In this document: positions 32,854 through 42,058 of the stretch, piece by piece | How the letters are laid out: each line of letters begins with the position of its first letter | Numbering within the stretch: the first letter of the stretch is position 1 | Source: Chlamydiota bacterium | Lineage (GTDB): Bacteria; Chlamydiota; Chlamydiia; Chlamydiales; Parachlamydiaceae | Reading direction: 5' to 3' | NCBI GenBank assembly: GCA_013287145.1 | Contig: JABDEI010000004.1 | Location: forward strand, 1 to 45,199 | Length of the DNA: 45,199 nt | Notes under the pieces: model-generated | Database searches by the model: none | The model's input: only the letters and a program-made list of their open reading frames with translations | What the model was told of the DNA's origin: nothing | Program-made: the position numbers and the translations under genes

Positions 32854-33627
32854 ATGAAAGGTTTTTGCCCTCTCGCTTCCGGTTCCAAAGGCAACTGTGT
32901 CTACTTAGGCACTTCGCGCACCAAAATTCTGATCGATGCCGGCATTAGCACGAAAGCAATCAAAGCTAAACTAGAAGAAATTAATGTCGATTTAGCAGAC
33001 ATCGATGCGATCTTAATTACGCATGAGCATGGCGATCACATCCAAGGCCTTAAAGTATTGGCTTATAAAATGGGCATCCCCGTCTTTGCTAATAGTGAAA
33101 CGGCAAAAGGCATCGTCGATTGTTTCCATGACTGTCCTAAATTCAAGATCTTTTCCACAGGAGAGACCTTTGAATTCGGCGATTTAGAAATTCATCCTTT
33201 CAGCATCCAACATGATACTTTGGATCCTGTCGCTTTTACCATCCGCACCGAGAGTTTAAAACTTGGGTTCTGCACAGACCTTGGTTTCGTCACCTCTCTT
33301 GTCCAAAATCAGCTGCGCAATTGCGATTATTTGTATCTAGAAGCCAACCACCAGCCCTCTATGGTGCATGCTTCTGCTCGTCCAATGGTCTATAAACAGC
33401 GCGTGTTAAGCCGCAGCGGCCACCTTTCCAATGAAGCTTGCGGTAAATTGCTAAGCGAAATCGCCCATCCTCAGCTGAAGCATGTGCATTTAGCGCATCT
33501 TTCCAGCGAATGCAATACCCCTGAAACCGCGATCAGTGTGGTAAAACAGATCTTAAGTGAAAAAGGCATCGATCTTGAGATGTGCACAGCACCTCAAGAG
33601 ATGATCAGCAAGGCCATCTTTTTTTAG
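32854..33627 (+). CDS. YycJ/WalJ-type metallo-beta-lactamase fold hydrolase
   Basis: A 257-residue protein from ATG 32854. A longer frame opens at 32764, but family members begin close to LASGSKGN, and the upstream 30 codons adjoin repeat sequence. The zinc motif is His57-x-His59-x-Asp61-His62 (ITHEHGDH). FCPLASGSKGNCVYL at the N-terminus and SRSGHLSNEACGKLL late in the protein are typical of the YycJ/VicX family. Such proteins are proposed DNA or RNA nucleases linked to replication and cell-wall signalling. It corresponds to CT738, next to ftsK (CT739) in C. trachomatis; here 7.5 kb of accessory DNA separates them. Confidence 0.88.
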   Translation: MKGFCPLASGSKGNCVYLGTSRTKILIDAGISTKAIKAKLEEINVDLADIDAILITHEHGDHIQGLKVLAYKMGIPVFANSETAKGIVDCFHDCPKFKIFSTGETFEFGDLEIHPFSIQHDTLDPVAFTIRTESLKLGFCTDLGFVTSLVQNQLRNCDYLYLEANHQPSMVHASARPMVYKQRVLSRSGHLSNEACGKLLSEIAHPQLKHVHLAHLSSECNTPETAISVVKQILSEKGIDLEMCTAPQEMISKAIFF

Positions 33628-33631
33628 AGTT

Positions 33632-35098
33632 CTATTCAAAAGCTGTAATTTTTTTCAGTTTAAAGAATGTTCTAACGTGCATCTTTTCTTCCTTGCTCAA
33701 ACAATAGAGCCACAGTCCTACACAATAAAAAACCATAGTGAAAGCCATTAAGAATAAATAAACTGCTCTATTTGCTATCGGTAAAAAAGTCAAGGATGAG
33801 CCACAAATAAAGAAACTGAAAATTCTGGATAAGCGAATTTTTTCTTGTGCAAGATGAAATAACGAGGCATTGCAAACTAAGCTGGTGAAAAGTAAAGCAC
33901 ACATCGAAAACAGTGTGGCCCAAGCCGCGCCATCCTTTTGAAAGAGTGGGATAAGTAAACAATTCAATAAGATATTCAAGATGCAGCATCCTATCTCAGT
34001 AGCCATCTGCATCCAACCGCGATAATCAAATGCGAATGACGTTAAAATCATACTATAGGCTCCCCATATCACATAAGACAGCGCCATAATGCCAACAACG
34101 GTCCATGAAGAATAATAGGGTGGCTGGACCATCACGTGAACAAGGGTTTTAGATAACCCGAAAAAAGCTAAAGCCGCTATGCTCGTCACCATAAAATAAT
34201 AGCTTAATACTTTAGGCAGCACAACCGGGCCATCGCCCCGCATCCAAAGACGGCTAAAAAAAACTGGCCACGCTGAAAGAAATCCCAGGATAGGAAGCTC
34301 GATTATTCTTGCAAAATTTGCTCCCATAAAAAAGAGACCAACCATATCCAGACCAGAAAAAAACTGTAAAAAGTATCTTGATGAACATTGCAAAAATAGG
34401 GAGCAATTGATTCCCCATATATAGGGAATTCCCAGCTTCAGCATAGCCAAAAGTTCCGGCCATCGGAAGGAGAACTGCAACTTCGGAAGTGCGTAAATTA
34501 TAACGATAAGACAGGTTATACTTTGAGCAATCAATGCTGCGACAACCATCCCCAGAACACCTAAGCCCGCGGCAATTAATAATGTCATAGCTAAGCCTAC
34601 GTTGATGACAACCTCTAACAGTGAAATCAGCAACACGAATTTTAATTTGTTCTCTAAGCGATAGGCGCTTAGGAATGGCAATGTAATCGTACTTATCGCT
34701 ATTGTGATTGTGTTTAAAATGATTAAGGTGACTTCTTTTTCTGAACCAAAAGTGATCCAACTAATTTCTCTATCAAAAACAATTGCAACGAGGCATAGAA
34801 AAAACACATGGATAAAAAGAGCGATGAATGCGCTCCAAACGACGCCATCTTTTGTTTTTTGATCTGCAGCTTGGGAATAAAAGCGATTGAGAGATACACC
34901 GAAACCCAAGGAAAATAACCCATTGACGAGCTGGCCAAAGATAACCAGAGCGCTAATCAGTCCATAGTCATGCAGGGTCAGATATGTTGTCGTCAATGGC
35001 AGAAAAAAGAATGTAAGCAGTCTTGAAAAAATTTGGGTGCCGCTATAAAGGCAAGTTGACTTCAGCAAATCGACTAGATGTTTATTCATTTTCCTCAA
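33632..35098 (-). CDS. Wzx-type polysaccharide flippase (MOP superfamily)
   Basis: A 488-residue membrane protein with about 12-14 hydrophobic segments. The N-terminal LLKSTCLYSGTQIFSRLLTFFFLPL and YGLISALVIFGQLVN are typical of polysaccharide transporters that flip lipid-linked sugar units across the inner membrane. It is the third gene of a minus-strand group, after the UDP-glucuronate decarboxylase and the glycosyltransferase (42 bp after the latter), so it likely moves a glycan built with their products. Lipid II (MurJ) is a less likely substrate, given this context. Confidence 0.85.
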   Translation of the reverse strand: MRKMNKHLVDLLKSTCLYSGTQIFSRLLTFFFLPLTTTYLTLHDYGLISALVIFGQLVNGLFSLGFGVSLNRFYSQAADQKTKDGVVWSAFIALFIHVFFLCLVAIVFDREISWITFGSEKEVTLIILNTITIAISTITLPFLSAYRLENKLKFVLLISLLEVVINVGLAMTLLIAAGLGVLGMVVAALIAQSITCLIVIIYALPKLQFSFRWPELLAMLKLGIPYIWGINCSLFLQCSSRYFLQFFSGLDMVGLFFMGANFARIIELPILGFLSAWPVFFSRLWMRGDGPVVLPKVLSYYFMVTSIAALAFFGLSKTLVHVMVQPPYYSSWTVVGIMALSYVIWGAYSMILTSFAFDYRGWMQMATEIGCCILNILLNCLLIPLFQKDGAAWATLFSMCALLFTSLVCNASLFHLAQEKIRLSRIFSFFICGSSLTFLPIANRAVYLFLMAFTMVFYCVGLWLYCLSKEEKMHVRTFFKLKKITAFE

Positions 35099-35140
35099 CG
35101 GCTCTTGATGTTTTTTGCTAAAATAGGGATTATAACAGGC

Positions 35141-36013
35141 CTATTTTTTTAAAAATTCTCTTATCCAAGCTTCTTCAAAGAGTCCGTAGTAGTAAAAATT
35201 TCTATTTTTAGAAAGTTTTCCGATACTTTTTAGAGCGAGACAAAAAAGAAGGCGCAGTTTCAAGAAAAAAAGCGTATCTTTAAAGCTTTTTAATTCCGGA
35301 TTCAATTTATAAAAAACCTTTTTATTTCTGCCGGCATTGTGCTGTCTGCGAACAAATGAGGATTCATCGTGGAAGTGATCATGGAAAACGAGGGCTTTTG
35401 GCTGATAAACAATAGGAATTCCTTTTTTTTCAAGTCTATAGCCCAAGTCGATATCTTCCCAACAACATCCTGTGAATGCTATTCGAAAAGGATTATTACC
35501 TAAAACCTCTTTTGGTACAGAGAGGTTGCTTGTATAAAAATGCCGATAGCCGCAATTTAAGGGTTTTTTGATGTTATAATCGAATTGGGGCCCATAGGGT
35601 GCAATGAACGCCATGACCGAATTTTTTGCTAGAGATGGCTCCCAATCAACACATCCTAAGACGGAAACTTTAGAGTAAAGAGAATGTGTTTTAAAGTGTT
35701 CGTTCAACAAAGACTCATGAGCATTAGTGTCATCACCTAAGAAAAGAACATATTTTCCTTCCGCATAATCAAGGCCCAAGTTTCGAGCCACAGCGGCTCC
35801 GCTGGATGGCTGTGAGAGTATTTTAAGTTGTAGATTTGCAAACTGATCGGGAAGCTTGTATAAATTTTGATAAGCTAATTCAGTTGATCCATCATTTACA
35901 ACAATAACTTCGAATTTGTCATGATCAAAAGCTTGCTTTTCCAATGATTCTATAACATTTAGCAATTTGTCATAGCGATTAGCTGTGGGAATGATGACTG
36001 AGAATAGAAGCAT
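35141..36013 (-). CDS. Family 2 glycosyltransferase
   Basis: A GT-A fold inverting transferase, 291 residues from Met at 36013, which yields the canonical MLLFSVIIPTANRYDK opening; the open frame extends five codons further to 36028. Nucleotide-binding and metal residues are in EVIVVNDGSTE, ARNLGLDYAEGKYVLFLGDD (the Asp-Asp in the place of DxD), and the acceptor/base region CCWEDIDLGYRLEKKG. No membrane anchor is obvious, though the C-terminus has LRLLFCLALKSIGKL. It overlaps the end of the decarboxylase gene by about 35 bp and is followed by the flippase, so a UDP-xylose-derived sugar is a candidate donor. Exact specificity is unknown. Confidence 0.85.
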   Translation of the reverse strand: MLLFSVIIPTANRYDKLLNVIESLEKQAFDHDKFEVIVVNDGSTELAYQNLYKLPDQFANLQLKILSQPSSGAAVARNLGLDYAEGKYVLFLGDDTNAHESLLNEHFKTHSLYSKVSVLGCVDWEPSLAKNSVMAFIAPYGPQFDYNIKKPLNCGYRHFYTSNLSVPKEVLGNNPFRIAFTGCCWEDIDLGYRLEKKGIPIVYQPKALVFHDHFHDESSFVRRQHNAGRNKKVFYKLNPELKSFKDTLFFLKLRLLFCLALKSIGKLSKNRNFYYYGLFEEAWIREFLKK

Positions 36014-36956
36014 GGCTGTCTTCACCATTTAAAAGGCAATGATAATAGAAAATTGTTTTCTTTAGTCCCTCTTCTAGTTGCACCTGAGGTTCCCAACCAA
36101 GGAGCTTTTTAGCACGACTGATGTCGGGTTTGCGTCTATTTGGATCATCTTCGGAAGGCGCAGTAAACTTCAACTGGCTTTTCGATTGAGTAAGGGCGAT
36201 GATGATTTTAGCCAAATTCAATATCGTCGTTTCGGCGGGGTTGCCTAAATTGACTGGAAAGGGATAGGGATCTTTTAACGCCATTAAGCTTGTCATTCCC
36301 CTTATTAAGTCATCAATATATTGAAACGAACGGGTCTGTGATCCCTCACCATAAATCACAAGTTCCTCATTTAACAAAGTACTTCTAATAAAATTCGTGA
36401 CGACGCGGCCATCATCATGGCGCATGTAAGGACCATAGGTATTGAAAATTCTTATGATGCGTGCATCAACTTGATATTTTCGATGAAAATCCATGCAAAG
36501 CGATTCTGCCGCGCGCTTGCTTTCATTGTAGCAACTGCGGACTCCGATAGGATTGACATTTCCCCAATACGCTTCGGTTTGAGGGTGCTCCTCGGGAGTT
36601 CCATAGATTTCACTTGTGGAAGCTTGCAAAAGGGCGATTTTACGCTTGCGAGCCAATTTAAGCATATTTAGCGTTCCTAAAACTACCGTTTCAAATGTAT
36701 CCACAGGATCTCGTTGATAATCGCTTGGCGAAGCAGGACAGGCAAGATGATAGATGAGATCGGCATCGATATCGATAGGATCTTTAACATCATGTTGAAT
36801 GACTTTGCATTGGGGATGATTGAGAATTGCTTGAGCTTGAGGCATCATGCGATTGATGCAACGATCGAGGCAAATGACATTGTGCCTCTCAGCTAATAAG
36901 TGGAGGCACAGATGAGAACCTATGAATCCACATCCGCCAGTGACTAAGATCTTCAT
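35979..36956 (-). CDS. UDP-glucuronate decarboxylase (UDP-xylose synthase)
   Basis: A 325-residue short-chain dehydrogenase/reductase. The NAD site is TGGCGFIG (6-13). HLACPASPSDYQRDPVDT is characteristic of UDP-glucuronate decarboxylases, and the catalytic pair is Tyr and Lys in CYNESK with the upstream ASTSEIYG serine/threonine. RIFNTYGPYMR and RSFQYIDDLI follow as in the family. The product UDP-xylose is a sugar donor for surface glycans. It is the first gene of the minus-strand glycan group. UDP-glucose dehydrogenase, needed to make the substrate, is not in the window. Confidence 0.9.
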   Translation of the reverse strand: MKILVTGGCGFIGSHLCLHLLAERHNVICLDRCINRMMPQAQAILNHPQCKVIQHDVKDPIDIDADLIYHLACPASPSDYQRDPVDTFETVVLGTLNMLKLARKRKIALLQASTSEIYGTPEEHPQTEAYWGNVNPIGVRSCYNESKRAAESLCMDFHRKYQVDARIIRIFNTYGPYMRHDDGRVVTNFIRSTLLNEELVIYGEGSQTRSFQYIDDLIRGMTSLMALKDPYPFPVNLGNPAETTILNLAKIIIALTQSKSQLKFTAPSEDDPNRRKPDISRAKKLLGWEPQVQLEEGLKKTIFYYHCLLNGEDSHASILSHHSHS

Positions 36957-37097
36957 ACAACCTTTTTGAGTAAGAACAATGTTTTATGCAATTTTATTTT
37001 TAATGTCTAGCGATTAGAGTTGCATTTCAATGAATTTCCTTGGTTGCAAAAGACGAATTTGTTAATCCTATTTCTTTTAAAAATGAAAGGAGAAATC

Positions 37098-37574
37098 ATG
37101 GTTTTTTTTCACAGCACAATTTTAGACCAAATCACAGAAGCATATTACAAAGATGAAATGCTACTAACTCCTTCCGATAAAACCCTCGCCGAGATTGAGG
37201 AAGAACTCGATAGCATGGAGACGAGAGGACAAATAGTAACAGCTACAGGTGTACTGGGCTTTGCAGCTACTCCCCTCGTTTGGAACACACCTTATATCGG
37301 AAAATTAATGGGTGTTGCGACTAGCATTTATGGTATTTCAGCGATTATCATAGGCAGAGAGGAGATTAAAGTAGCCTGCAATCTTGAGGGTTTTATAAAG
37401 GTTAAAAAATCAACTCAGAATGCTTCAGCAGCTCACCCGGACACACAAAAAAAAGACTTCAAGATTACCTTGCAAAACTCTGCCTTAAATGGCACTCTTT
37501 TTAACACTCTTACTGCCCAATGGATTTTACAAAAGATCCAGCCAATTATAGAAACCTCAAAAGAAAAATCATAG
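37098..37574 (+). CDS. Candidate inclusion-membrane (Inc-type) protein
   Basis: A 158-residue protein. I start at ATG 37098 because AAAGGAG (37086-37092) lies 5 bases upstream; the frame is open further back to 37020 without a ribosome site. After about 43 polar residues comes a bilobed hydrophobic stretch (about 47-87): IVTATGVLGFAATPLVW, a short NTPYIGKL turn, and MGVATSIYGISAIIIG. A paired hydrophobic hairpin of about 40 residues is the hallmark of chlamydial Inc proteins, inserted in the inclusion membrane by type III secretion. The rest is charged. No sequence family was recognised, so this is a topology-based guess. Confidence 0.55.
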   Translation: MVFFHSTILDQITEAYYKDEMLLTPSDKTLAEIEEELDSMETRGQIVTATGVLGFAATPLVWNTPYIGKLMGVATSIYGISAIIIGREEIKVACNLEGFIKVKKSTQNASAAHPDTQKKDFKITLQNSALNGTLFNTLTAQWILQKIQPIIETSKEKS

Positions 37575-37603
37575 TTTTCCTTTTCCGGATAAAAACACAA
37601 AAT

Positions 37604-37803
37604 GCTAAAGGCGATGCATAAATGGCCGTGAGACCAGTCGCCCCGTGCATTCCCTCCGCTATCTCTCCCTTCTGGCTTTACCCACAGTTGTGCAACACAC
37701 ACATAGGTTACACTTTAGCCCAATCACTTAGGTAAGAAACATTTGATGCAACAACGCCATTCTGTATTCTGGATTCCTACCGGCTACTGACTACCGTTTA
37801 GCA
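37604..37803. repeat. Degenerate palindrome remnant and heptamer tract between convergent genes
   Basis: Bases 37610-37690 are a diverged copy of the arm at 4810-4900 (shared ATAAATGG, GTGAG, CAGTCGCC, ACCCACAGTT). TGCAACAACGCC at 37747-37758 equals the right end of the miniature element at 5164-5440, without a matching left end. Then heptamers ATTCTGT/ATTCTGG and CCTACCG-type units run to 37803, through the stop codon (37791-37793) of the acyl-CoA dehydrogenase gene. Confidence 0.7.
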
Positions 37804-38948
37804 TCTGGCGTTGCATTGAGAATATGTCGAGAGATGATGAGCCGCTGAATCTCGCTTGTGCCCTCATAAAGAGTGGTCACGCGAGCATCGCGGAAATATT
37901 TTTCTGCCGAGCAATCTTTGACATAACCATATCCTCCGTGTATCTGCAAAGCATCCCCGGCAATTTGATTTGCTATTTCGCTGCAATATAATTTAGCTTC
38001 AGAAGCTTCTAACGTATAAGGTGCGCCTTGATCACGCAACCAAGCGGCTTTATATAAAAGAAGTTCGGCGCAGCTTAACTTTACTTTCATGTCCGCCAAG
38101 CTAAAGGCGATGGCTTGATTTTCGCATATGGCATGCCCGAATTGATGCCGCTCTTTGGCAAATTTAAGCGCGGCCTCGTAAGCTGCCTCTGCTATGCCAA
38201 TTGATTGAGCTGCAATCCCAATGCGTCCGCTATCCAAACTCCTTAAAGCAATTTTTAAGCCTTCTCCTTTTTTCCCGAGGAGCTGATCTTTAGATACAAG
38301 GCATCTCAATCGCAGGCTAGCAAGATTTGCTGTCAACAAACCCAGCTTATTTTCTTTTTTAATGACTTCGAGACCATCAGTGGGACGTTCCAACAAAAAA
38401 GCAGTGATTTCAGAGCTGGTGTGATCGGATTCTGTTTTGGCTAAAACAATCATTAACTTGGCCAAGTCGCCATTAGTAATGAACTTTTTCTCTCCTTCGA
38501 TGAGGTATTCTTCGCCTATAGTTTTTGCGAATGTCTGAATGCTTTTAGCATCGCTGCCAGCCAAAGGTTCGGTTAGGGCAAAAGCCAAGGGTATGCATTC
38601 TCCTGCAGCTATTTTTGGAATGTATTTTTTTATCTGAAAATCGCTGCCGTAAATGCTAATGGCTTCAGCCACCATATTAGTCACTGCTATGGTAACAGCA
38701 ATGCCTGCATCGGCTTTTGCAATTGACTTCATAGCCAGTACGTAAGCCAATGAATCGGTAAAATTTCCGCCATGTGCCTTAGGCACAGTGAGAAGAAAAA
38801 AACCTTCGCGTGCCATCTTTTGGAACAACTCTTGTCGAAAAACAAGATCGAATTCAAGCTCTGATAGGAATGGTGAAATTTCTTTTTCCGCAAATTGTTT
38901 AGCCTTCTCTTCAACTGCCAGCTGTTCTTGGGAAAAAGAGAAATTCAT
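37791..38948 (-). CDS. Acyl-CoA dehydrogenase
   Basis: A 385-residue FAD flavoenzyme oxidising acyl-CoA to enoyl-CoA. The fold is complete: an N-terminal helical domain, middle beta domain (PLAFALTEPLAGSDA, GEKKFITNGDLA), and C-terminal helical domain with IHGGYGYVKDCSAEKYFRDARV and the catalytic glutamate region TLYEGTSEIQ. The length is typical. Its start overlaps the thiolase stop by 4 bp (ATGA), third in a tight operon. The last residues and stop codon are encoded by a dispersed heptamer repeat, so the C-terminus has been reshaped by it. Chain-length or branched-chain preference cannot be told. Confidence 0.93.
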   Translation of the reverse strand: MNFSFSQEQLAVEEKAKQFAEKEISPFLSELEFDLVFRQELFQKMAREGFFLLTVPKAHGGNFTDSLAYVLAMKSIAKADAGIAVTIAVTNMVAEAISIYGSDFQIKKYIPKIAAGECIPLAFALTEPLAGSDAKSIQTFAKTIGEEYLIEGEKKFITNGDLAKLMIVLAKTESDHTSSEITAFLLERPTDGLEVIKKENKLGLLTANLASLRLRCLVSKDQLLGKKGEGLKIALRSLDSGRIGIAAQSIGIAEAAYEAALKFAKERHQFGHAICENQAIAFSLADMKVKLSCAELLLYKAAWLRDQGAPYTLEASEAKLYCSEIANQIAGDALQIHGGYGYVKDCSAEKYFRDARVTTLYEGTSEIQRLIISRHILNATPDAKR

Positions 38949-40180
38949 ACTGCAGGCCTCACAACAAAAGCCGTTACGGTTTTATCATTACCTCCCATGC
39001 TAATCATCAAGCCATAAGGTTTTTTCAAAACGGCTTGATTGTCAGCTTGCCCTGTCAGCTGTTTTTGTAAATCGACCATCTGACGCACGCCGGTAGCTCC
39101 TGTGGGATGGCCAAAGCCTCCTAGGCCACCTGACAAATTTATCGGTATTTTCCCTTCAATTGTTGTGTTGCCATCCAGAATAAAATGAGCAGCTTTTCCT
39201 TTTTGTGCTAAGCCTAAGGCTTCAAGGGACAATAAAGCTGTGATAGAAAAGCAGTCGTGTAACTCGGCTAATGCCAGCGCTTCGACATCAATGTGAGCCT
39301 GGTCAAAAGCTTTTTGCACCGCAAGCTCCGTAGTTGATAATGCCGTTAAATCCTCAGGAGCCATCGTAATATCTGCTTCTGCCTCGCCAATTCCCACAAT
39401 TTCAACAGCTTTTTCTTTGGCAATGCCGCATTGTTGCAGCCCCTCTTCTGTTACTACCACGAGAGAGGAAGCTCCGTCAGAGACTTTGGAACAATCATAA
39501 AAATTGAGGTGCGGCACAAATTTTTTTGGATCAGGAGGCGTCATTCCCAGCGCAAAGAGATCTTGGGCGCTGTTGTGGTACTCTTGAGCCTTAGGATTCT
39601 TTCTGGCATTAAGGATAGAGAGCTCATACCATTTGGCCATGCCTCTGCGCGCCATTTCGTATCCATATTTTTCATAATAAGCTTCAGCACGCCTGGAAAA
39701 AATTCCGGGAAAAAAATACGCATGACCGGCTTTGCGTTCTTTATTGTAGTAAGCGGCACCGGCTAAGACATCGGCTCCATAAACCGCTTTCATCGTATTC
39801 TGCATCTCAAAAGCTGCTACAAACACAGAATCGGCAAGATCTGAAAGAACGCTCCTTACAGCCATAGCAAGGGCTCTTCCGCCGGTGCCGCAGGCACCTT
39901 CAATCCCAGTGCAGGGCTTGCCAGCTAATGAAGGAACCATAAAAGGCAAAAAACCGGGCAAATTAGCTTGCTTAAGAAAACGTCCCGGCATAAAGCTGCC
40001 GATAACACCTTCGTCAAAAACAGGATGAGGAATCTGGGAACAAGTGCCTTCGGCGGTTTCTTTAAGATAGGATTCAAAGCCGCGTAAAGGCGCCGTAGGA
40101 TCAAATTCCTTTCGACCTGTACCGTAGTAAATGGTATTATAGCCTGCGGCAACAAAGATTTTTTTTCTGAAAGGCTTCAT
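38945..40180 (-). CDS. Thiolase (SCP-x-like acetyl-CoA acyltransferase)
   Basis: A 411-residue thiolase-superfamily enzyme, expected to cleave 3-ketoacyl-CoA or run the reverse condensation. The nucleophile Cys lies in GIEGACGTGGRALAMAV; ELHDCFSITALL supplies the conserved His/Cys region of the SCP-x group; and NLSGGLGGFGHPTGATGVRQM carries the GHPxGATG histidine motif. SCP-x-type thiolases have ELHD-C-F where classical FadA has different spacing. It overlaps both neighbours by 4 bp, second in the operon. Substrates may be branched or propionyl-yielding, given the nearby methylcitrate genes; this is inference. Confidence 0.9.
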   Translation of the reverse strand: MKPFRKKIFVAAGYNTIYYGTGRKEFDPTAPLRGFESYLKETAEGTCSQIPHPVFDEGVIGSFMPGRFLKQANLPGFLPFMVPSLAGKPCTGIEGACGTGGRALAMAVRSVLSDLADSVFVAAFEMQNTMKAVYGADVLAGAAYYNKERKAGHAYFFPGIFSRRAEAYYEKYGYEMARRGMAKWYELSILNARKNPKAQEYHNSAQDLFALGMTPPDPKKFVPHLNFYDCSKVSDGASSLVVVTEEGLQQCGIAKEKAVEIVGIGEAEADITMAPEDLTALSTTELAVQKAFDQAHIDVEALALAELHDCFSITALLSLEALGLAQKGKAAHFILDGNTTIEGKIPINLSGGLGGFGHPTGATGVRQMVDLQKQLTGQADNQAVLKKPYGLMISMGGNDKTVTAFVVRPAV

Positions 40181-41547
40181 AGAAGGCTCCTTACTGATTC
40201 TTGTAGGATATCTTCAGGACCATATAAATGATAAAAACCATTTTCTAAAACAGTGGCGACATCCTCCATTTTTTGGGCTACGCCGTCGGCAACGAGGTTC
40301 CTTGCAATGAAGAGTGAGTGGTTGAGGAATTCTTGTGACAACTTAGCACCAAGGATGTTTTCTGCGAGGAGTTTTTGAAAATACTTCTGGATTTTTTCAT
40401 GTTTGAGAGGATCTTTTGACAATTTTTTCCAAGGAAGCCACTCTTCCGGAAGAACGCCTAAATTTTTATGGCATTTTTCGATCCAATTTCCATCGGAGAA
40501 GGAGATATATCTACGTTCAGCAAAAGAATATAGGGCCGTAGGCTCGTTATTTTCGTAATGAAAAAAACCATCTTTTTGAGTGCCATCGGCATATTGGCCT
40601 CCTAATAACCCCACTTTAACAGCTTGATCGACAAGATCTTTTTGAAAGCTGATTGCATTAGGAAGGAAGCACTCCATGATTGAGGTAATCTTTTGGCAGA
40701 CATCGACGCCGACATAATCGATCAATTGAAAAATTCCCATGGGACGCACTAGAAAATCTTGTGTGACCTTATTGATCATAAAAATCGCTTCATGAATAGC
40801 ATGATGGTTTTTTAATTCTTGTACTTTTTCATTGGCAAAGGCAATTTCTCTGATAAAATGTCCATTTCCAATAAACCCAGCCACATCTTTTGAATAGACC
40901 ATGATTTTATGTAGACGTTTGACAAGCTCGTTTGCAATGTCTTTTAATTCGGGATTAGTTTTTTCGGGTATGATGACTTCAATAAGTCTTTGCACCGCAG
41001 GAGGATTGTAAAAATGAAAGCCAAGGATGCGGTGTTGAATGCGGCTTTTTTCCTCTAAAATGGAAATAGGGATCGAAGAAGTATTGCTGAAATAATAAGG
41101 AGCTTTTTTTGCCAATAGATGAATTTTTTTTAAGAGATTAGCTTTGACTTCGACATCTTCGACAACGGCTTCAAAAATTAAAAATGAATCTGCAGCTTTT
41201 TCGATATTTGTTTCAAAACGAATGCATTCAAGCGCCCCTTCAACAAAATCTTCAATAATGTCTTGATTACTTACCAATTTGGCTTCATTAGCAAAATATT
41301 TGCGAAGAGCGATGATATTTCTTTCGGCATAGCGCATTAGGTGCGTCTTTAGATAATGCCTTAAATCGTAGAATGCTTGTTCGTTAACGTCGATAAGCTG
41401 TAGGTGAAATCGCCCTCTGCCAAGTCCAGCAGTCAGACGCGCTTCGGTTGATGCAATCTCTTGCAAGAGCAATAAAGCAATGCCGCTGCCCATTTTTCCG
41501 GCTGCGCCGATGATAGACACATTTTGTAAAAGATCATCCAATAACAT
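40177..41547 (-). CDS. 3-hydroxyacyl-CoA dehydrogenase
   Basis: A 456-residue NAD-dependent dehydrogenase for the third beta-oxidation step. The N-terminal Rossmann motif is IIGAAGKMGSG. SNTSSIPISILEE and HRILGFHFYNPPAVQRLIEVI are the standard catalytic region, and DVAGFIGNGHFIREI continues the family pattern. The C-terminal helical domain appears duplicated, as in the second half of FadB. The enoyl-CoA hydratase (crotonase) domain of FadB is missing and no crotonase gene is in the window. It is the first gene of the operon; AGAGGAA lies 7 bases before the ATG. A hairpin lies in its leader at 41567-41625. Confidence 0.9.
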   Translation of the reverse strand: MLLDDLLQNVSIIGAAGKMGSGIALLLLQEIASTEARLTAGLGRGRFHLQLIDVNEQAFYDLRHYLKTHLMRYAERNIIALRKYFANEAKLVSNQDIIEDFVEGALECIRFETNIEKAADSFLIFEAVVEDVEVKANLLKKIHLLAKKAPYYFSNTSSIPISILEEKSRIQHRILGFHFYNPPAVQRLIEVIIPEKTNPELKDIANELVKRLHKIMVYSKDVAGFIGNGHFIREIAFANEKVQELKNHHAIHEAIFMINKVTQDFLVRPMGIFQLIDYVGVDVCQKITSIMECFLPNAISFQKDLVDQAVKVGLLGGQYADGTQKDGFFHYENNEPTALYSFAERRYISFSDGNWIEKCHKNLGVLPEEWLPWKKLSKDPLKHEKIQKYFQKLLAENILGAKLSQEFLNHSLFIARNLVADGVAQKMEDVATVLENGFYHLYGPEDILQESVRSLL

Positions 41548-42058
41548 AGCAAATTCCTCTCTAGTGCTCTATCAAGCTTAAAATGAGGCTTACGCGCTAG
41601 CTTAACCACTCATTTCTTGATAGAGTCCTAGATTACATAAAACTCTTAAAGTTAAAAGAAAAATTCAATCAAAAGTTGGACGAGATGAAAAATTCATTTA
41701 AGATCTTTATGAAAAAATACAACCATTAAAGGTAACAAAAAATTGAAACGGTTCAATAAGACGCCATCATTTTGAAGGCAGCGGCAGAATTTTGATTTCA
41801 CAAGGTTCCAATTTTTTACTTTCGGATGTGATCATATTAATGAGTTTTTCTGCGATGATCAGAACACTGTCCTTGAGTTGACAAAAGTGAAGTTAACAAA
41901 AAAAGATAAGTAAAAAAATAATGCATAAATTCCTTTTTATGAATTGAAAAGACAAATATTTTAAAATGAGGTGCAGATTAAAAGCGAAAAAAAATAATAA
42001 TAGAAAATATTAAATTTTTTATTTGAATTAAAATTCCCAATTATCGGATAAAAAAATA
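41548..42058. promoter_or_regulatory. Divergent intergenic region between beta-oxidation and methylcitrate operons
   Basis: AT-rich divergent spacer. CTCTATCAAG (41567-41576) pairs with CTTGATAGAG (41616-41625), with flanking AAATGAG/CTCATTT also pairing: a hairpin or operator in the leader of the dehydrogenase operon. A gene remnant lies at 41767-41892. Bases 41896-42058 are very AT-rich with no gene. No convincing -35/-10 pair was picked. Confidence 0.5.
41767..41892 (-). pseudogene. Possible 3' remnant of a regulator gene
   Basis: A 41-codon open stretch without a plausible start, ending at TGA (41767-41769). It reads LKDSVLIIAEKLINMI then EIKILPLPSK, recalling the C-terminal end of LacI-type regulators (helix, then I-x-L-P strand). 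An in-frame TAA at 41893-41895 closes it upstream. It may be the scar of a local regulator of one of the flanking operons. Confidence 0.25.

Noticed and set aside
34254-34760. 168-residue minus-strand frame inside the flippase gene
   Set aside because: Out-of-frame shadow of a membrane protein gene that is complete and has the expected helices.
37612-37758. Complete second copy of the IS903-type miniature element
   Set aside because: Only the right end is clear; the putative left end is poorly matched and there is no target duplication.
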